A DNA stretch of 64,000 nucleotides from Volutella citrinella (lineage: Eukaryota > Ascomycota > Sordariomycetes > Hypocreales > Nectriaceae), in NCBI GenBank assembly GCA_034401135.1, contig JAWZSP010000002.1:2170001-2234000 (forward strand), in the 5' to 3' direction. A program made the translations under genes and the position numbers. Position 1 is the first letter of the stretch; each line of letters opens with the position of its first letter. Below, in pieces: positions 63,200 through 64,000 of the stretch. Under the pieces are notes generated by a model, which did no database searches, had not been told where the DNA came from, and was given only the letters and a program-made list of their open reading frames with translations.

Positions 63200-64000
63200 T
63201 GATGATGCTCTGTTCCGATTGATGGCTATATTGGGGAGGAGGAAAACGGGTTGCAAAGGGGGTGTGTCTGTAATGACTGACTGGACTATGAGGCGTATCC
63301 TCTCGAGACTTGATACCACATGACTACCATGATCATGAAACTGATAATGAAATTACCATTTTCAAATGCCTTGCTTGATCTCTCTTGCCGCACCCACGCA
63401 CACTTGATCGTGATCCGCCAAGCCAGATTGCCAGCTGTGTACCGAGTCTGCCGTGCTCGCTTCCTCGGCCAGGCCTGTTCGCAGCGTGCTGCTTGTAGGG
63501 GCCTCATGTGCTGCGCCGCAGGCAGTGGATGGATGCCAGGGTTGGACACTGAGGTGCCTCTTGCTTATTGTGTTGGTGTTGGAGCACACCCCGGCCGCAT
63601 TAGCCGTGGCTGGCATCGGACACTCGCTTGCACATACTGGACAGCCCTGGACACAGTGGACAGCCTTGGGGCACTTCCCCGCCAATGCTGGCTGCCGGAC
63701 ACGACAAGGGCTATTCGGTCTCCGCAGCAAGATCCGAGGGCCAAGTTCCAGCCCAGCAAGCCCAGGCCGGCGAGCCAGCATTGCCATCACGGGTGCACCT
63801 GACCTTGTAGCGGCTGCTTTAGCGGTCTTGGCGGGAGTTTTTCCATGTTGGATGGCTATCGCGGTGCTGGATGGGATTGGGAGGTTGGGGTTCGGGAAGC
63901 AGCGTGGCTTGGGAGAGCCAGCGAATGGAGGTGAGGGCGTATCGTATGATGTTGCCTTGTACTGGCTGCTTGACTACCTTAGCTAGCTTCCGTGCTGCAG
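63200..64000. other. gene-free right end
   Basis: 800 bp after the BIM1-like stop. Overlapping open frames up to 177 codons without recognisable features. Nothing supportable seen. Confidence 0.5.

Noticed and set aside
1..64000. possible transposon, CRISPR, rRNA, viral remnant or secondary-metabolite cluster
   Set aside because: No transposase, reverse transcriptase, terminal repeats, spaced direct repeats, rRNA signature or PKS/NRPS/terpene core enzyme was seen; HET, MFS and RTA1 genes alone do not make a cluster.

Overview
The window looks like nuclear DNA from a filamentous ascomycete. The protein-coding genes have short introns (about 48-96 bp), GT-AG or occasionally GC-AG, with CTAAC/CTGAC-type branch sites, on a GC-rich background. 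A HET-domain protein, an RTA1-domain protein, a siderophore-type MFS transporter and a DUF1996 secreted protein together point to Pezizomycotina. Sordariomycetes, perhaps Hypocreales, is my best guess from protein flavour and is not proven by anything here. I saw no rRNA, CRISPR array, transposon or virus-like element.

Layout. 1-769: 3'-truncated MscS-type channel (-). 770-4271: gene-poor. 4272-9943: glucosidase II alpha (-) head-to-head with nucleoside diphosphate kinase (+), then a DUF1279/FAM210-like mitochondrial protein (-). 10319-10414: intron-containing tRNA-Ile. 11057-12247: secreted protein broken by one in-frame TAG. 12422-20250: HET protein (-), GH18 hydrolase (-), MDR oxidoreductase (+), RTA1 membrane protein (-). 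21760-28628: siderophore MFS transporter (-, intronless) and an anion:cation-type MFS transporter (-, 11 introns). 29784-34696: CysRS (-) head-to-head with the tRNA m1A58 methyltransferase Trm61 (+). 35615-47905: mostly housekeeping (SmD3, Mmc1-like mitochondrial protein, NADAR enzyme, helical mitochondrial protein, Ubc7, Swa2/auxilin-like J protein). 47906-51726: gene-poor. 51727-63199: secreted, membrane and surface proteins (DUF1996, single-pass protein, GPI repeat protein, BIM1-like) interleaved with pICln and a small hypothetical protein.

There is no single operon-like system; fungal genes here have their own promoters. Functional threads do recur. Surface and metal biology: the siderophore transporter and the BIM1-like gene each have a pair of exact ATCWGATAA motifs upstream, the site used by iron-regulating GATA repressors (SreA/Fep1 type). 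tRNA biology: CysRS and TRM61 diverge from one 0.76-kb interval. snRNP biogenesis: SmD3 and its chaperone pICln both occur. ER quality control: glucosidase II and Ubc7 both occur. Most multi-exon models below were assembled by hand from splice motifs and frame continuity; exon coordinates are given so they can be checked.
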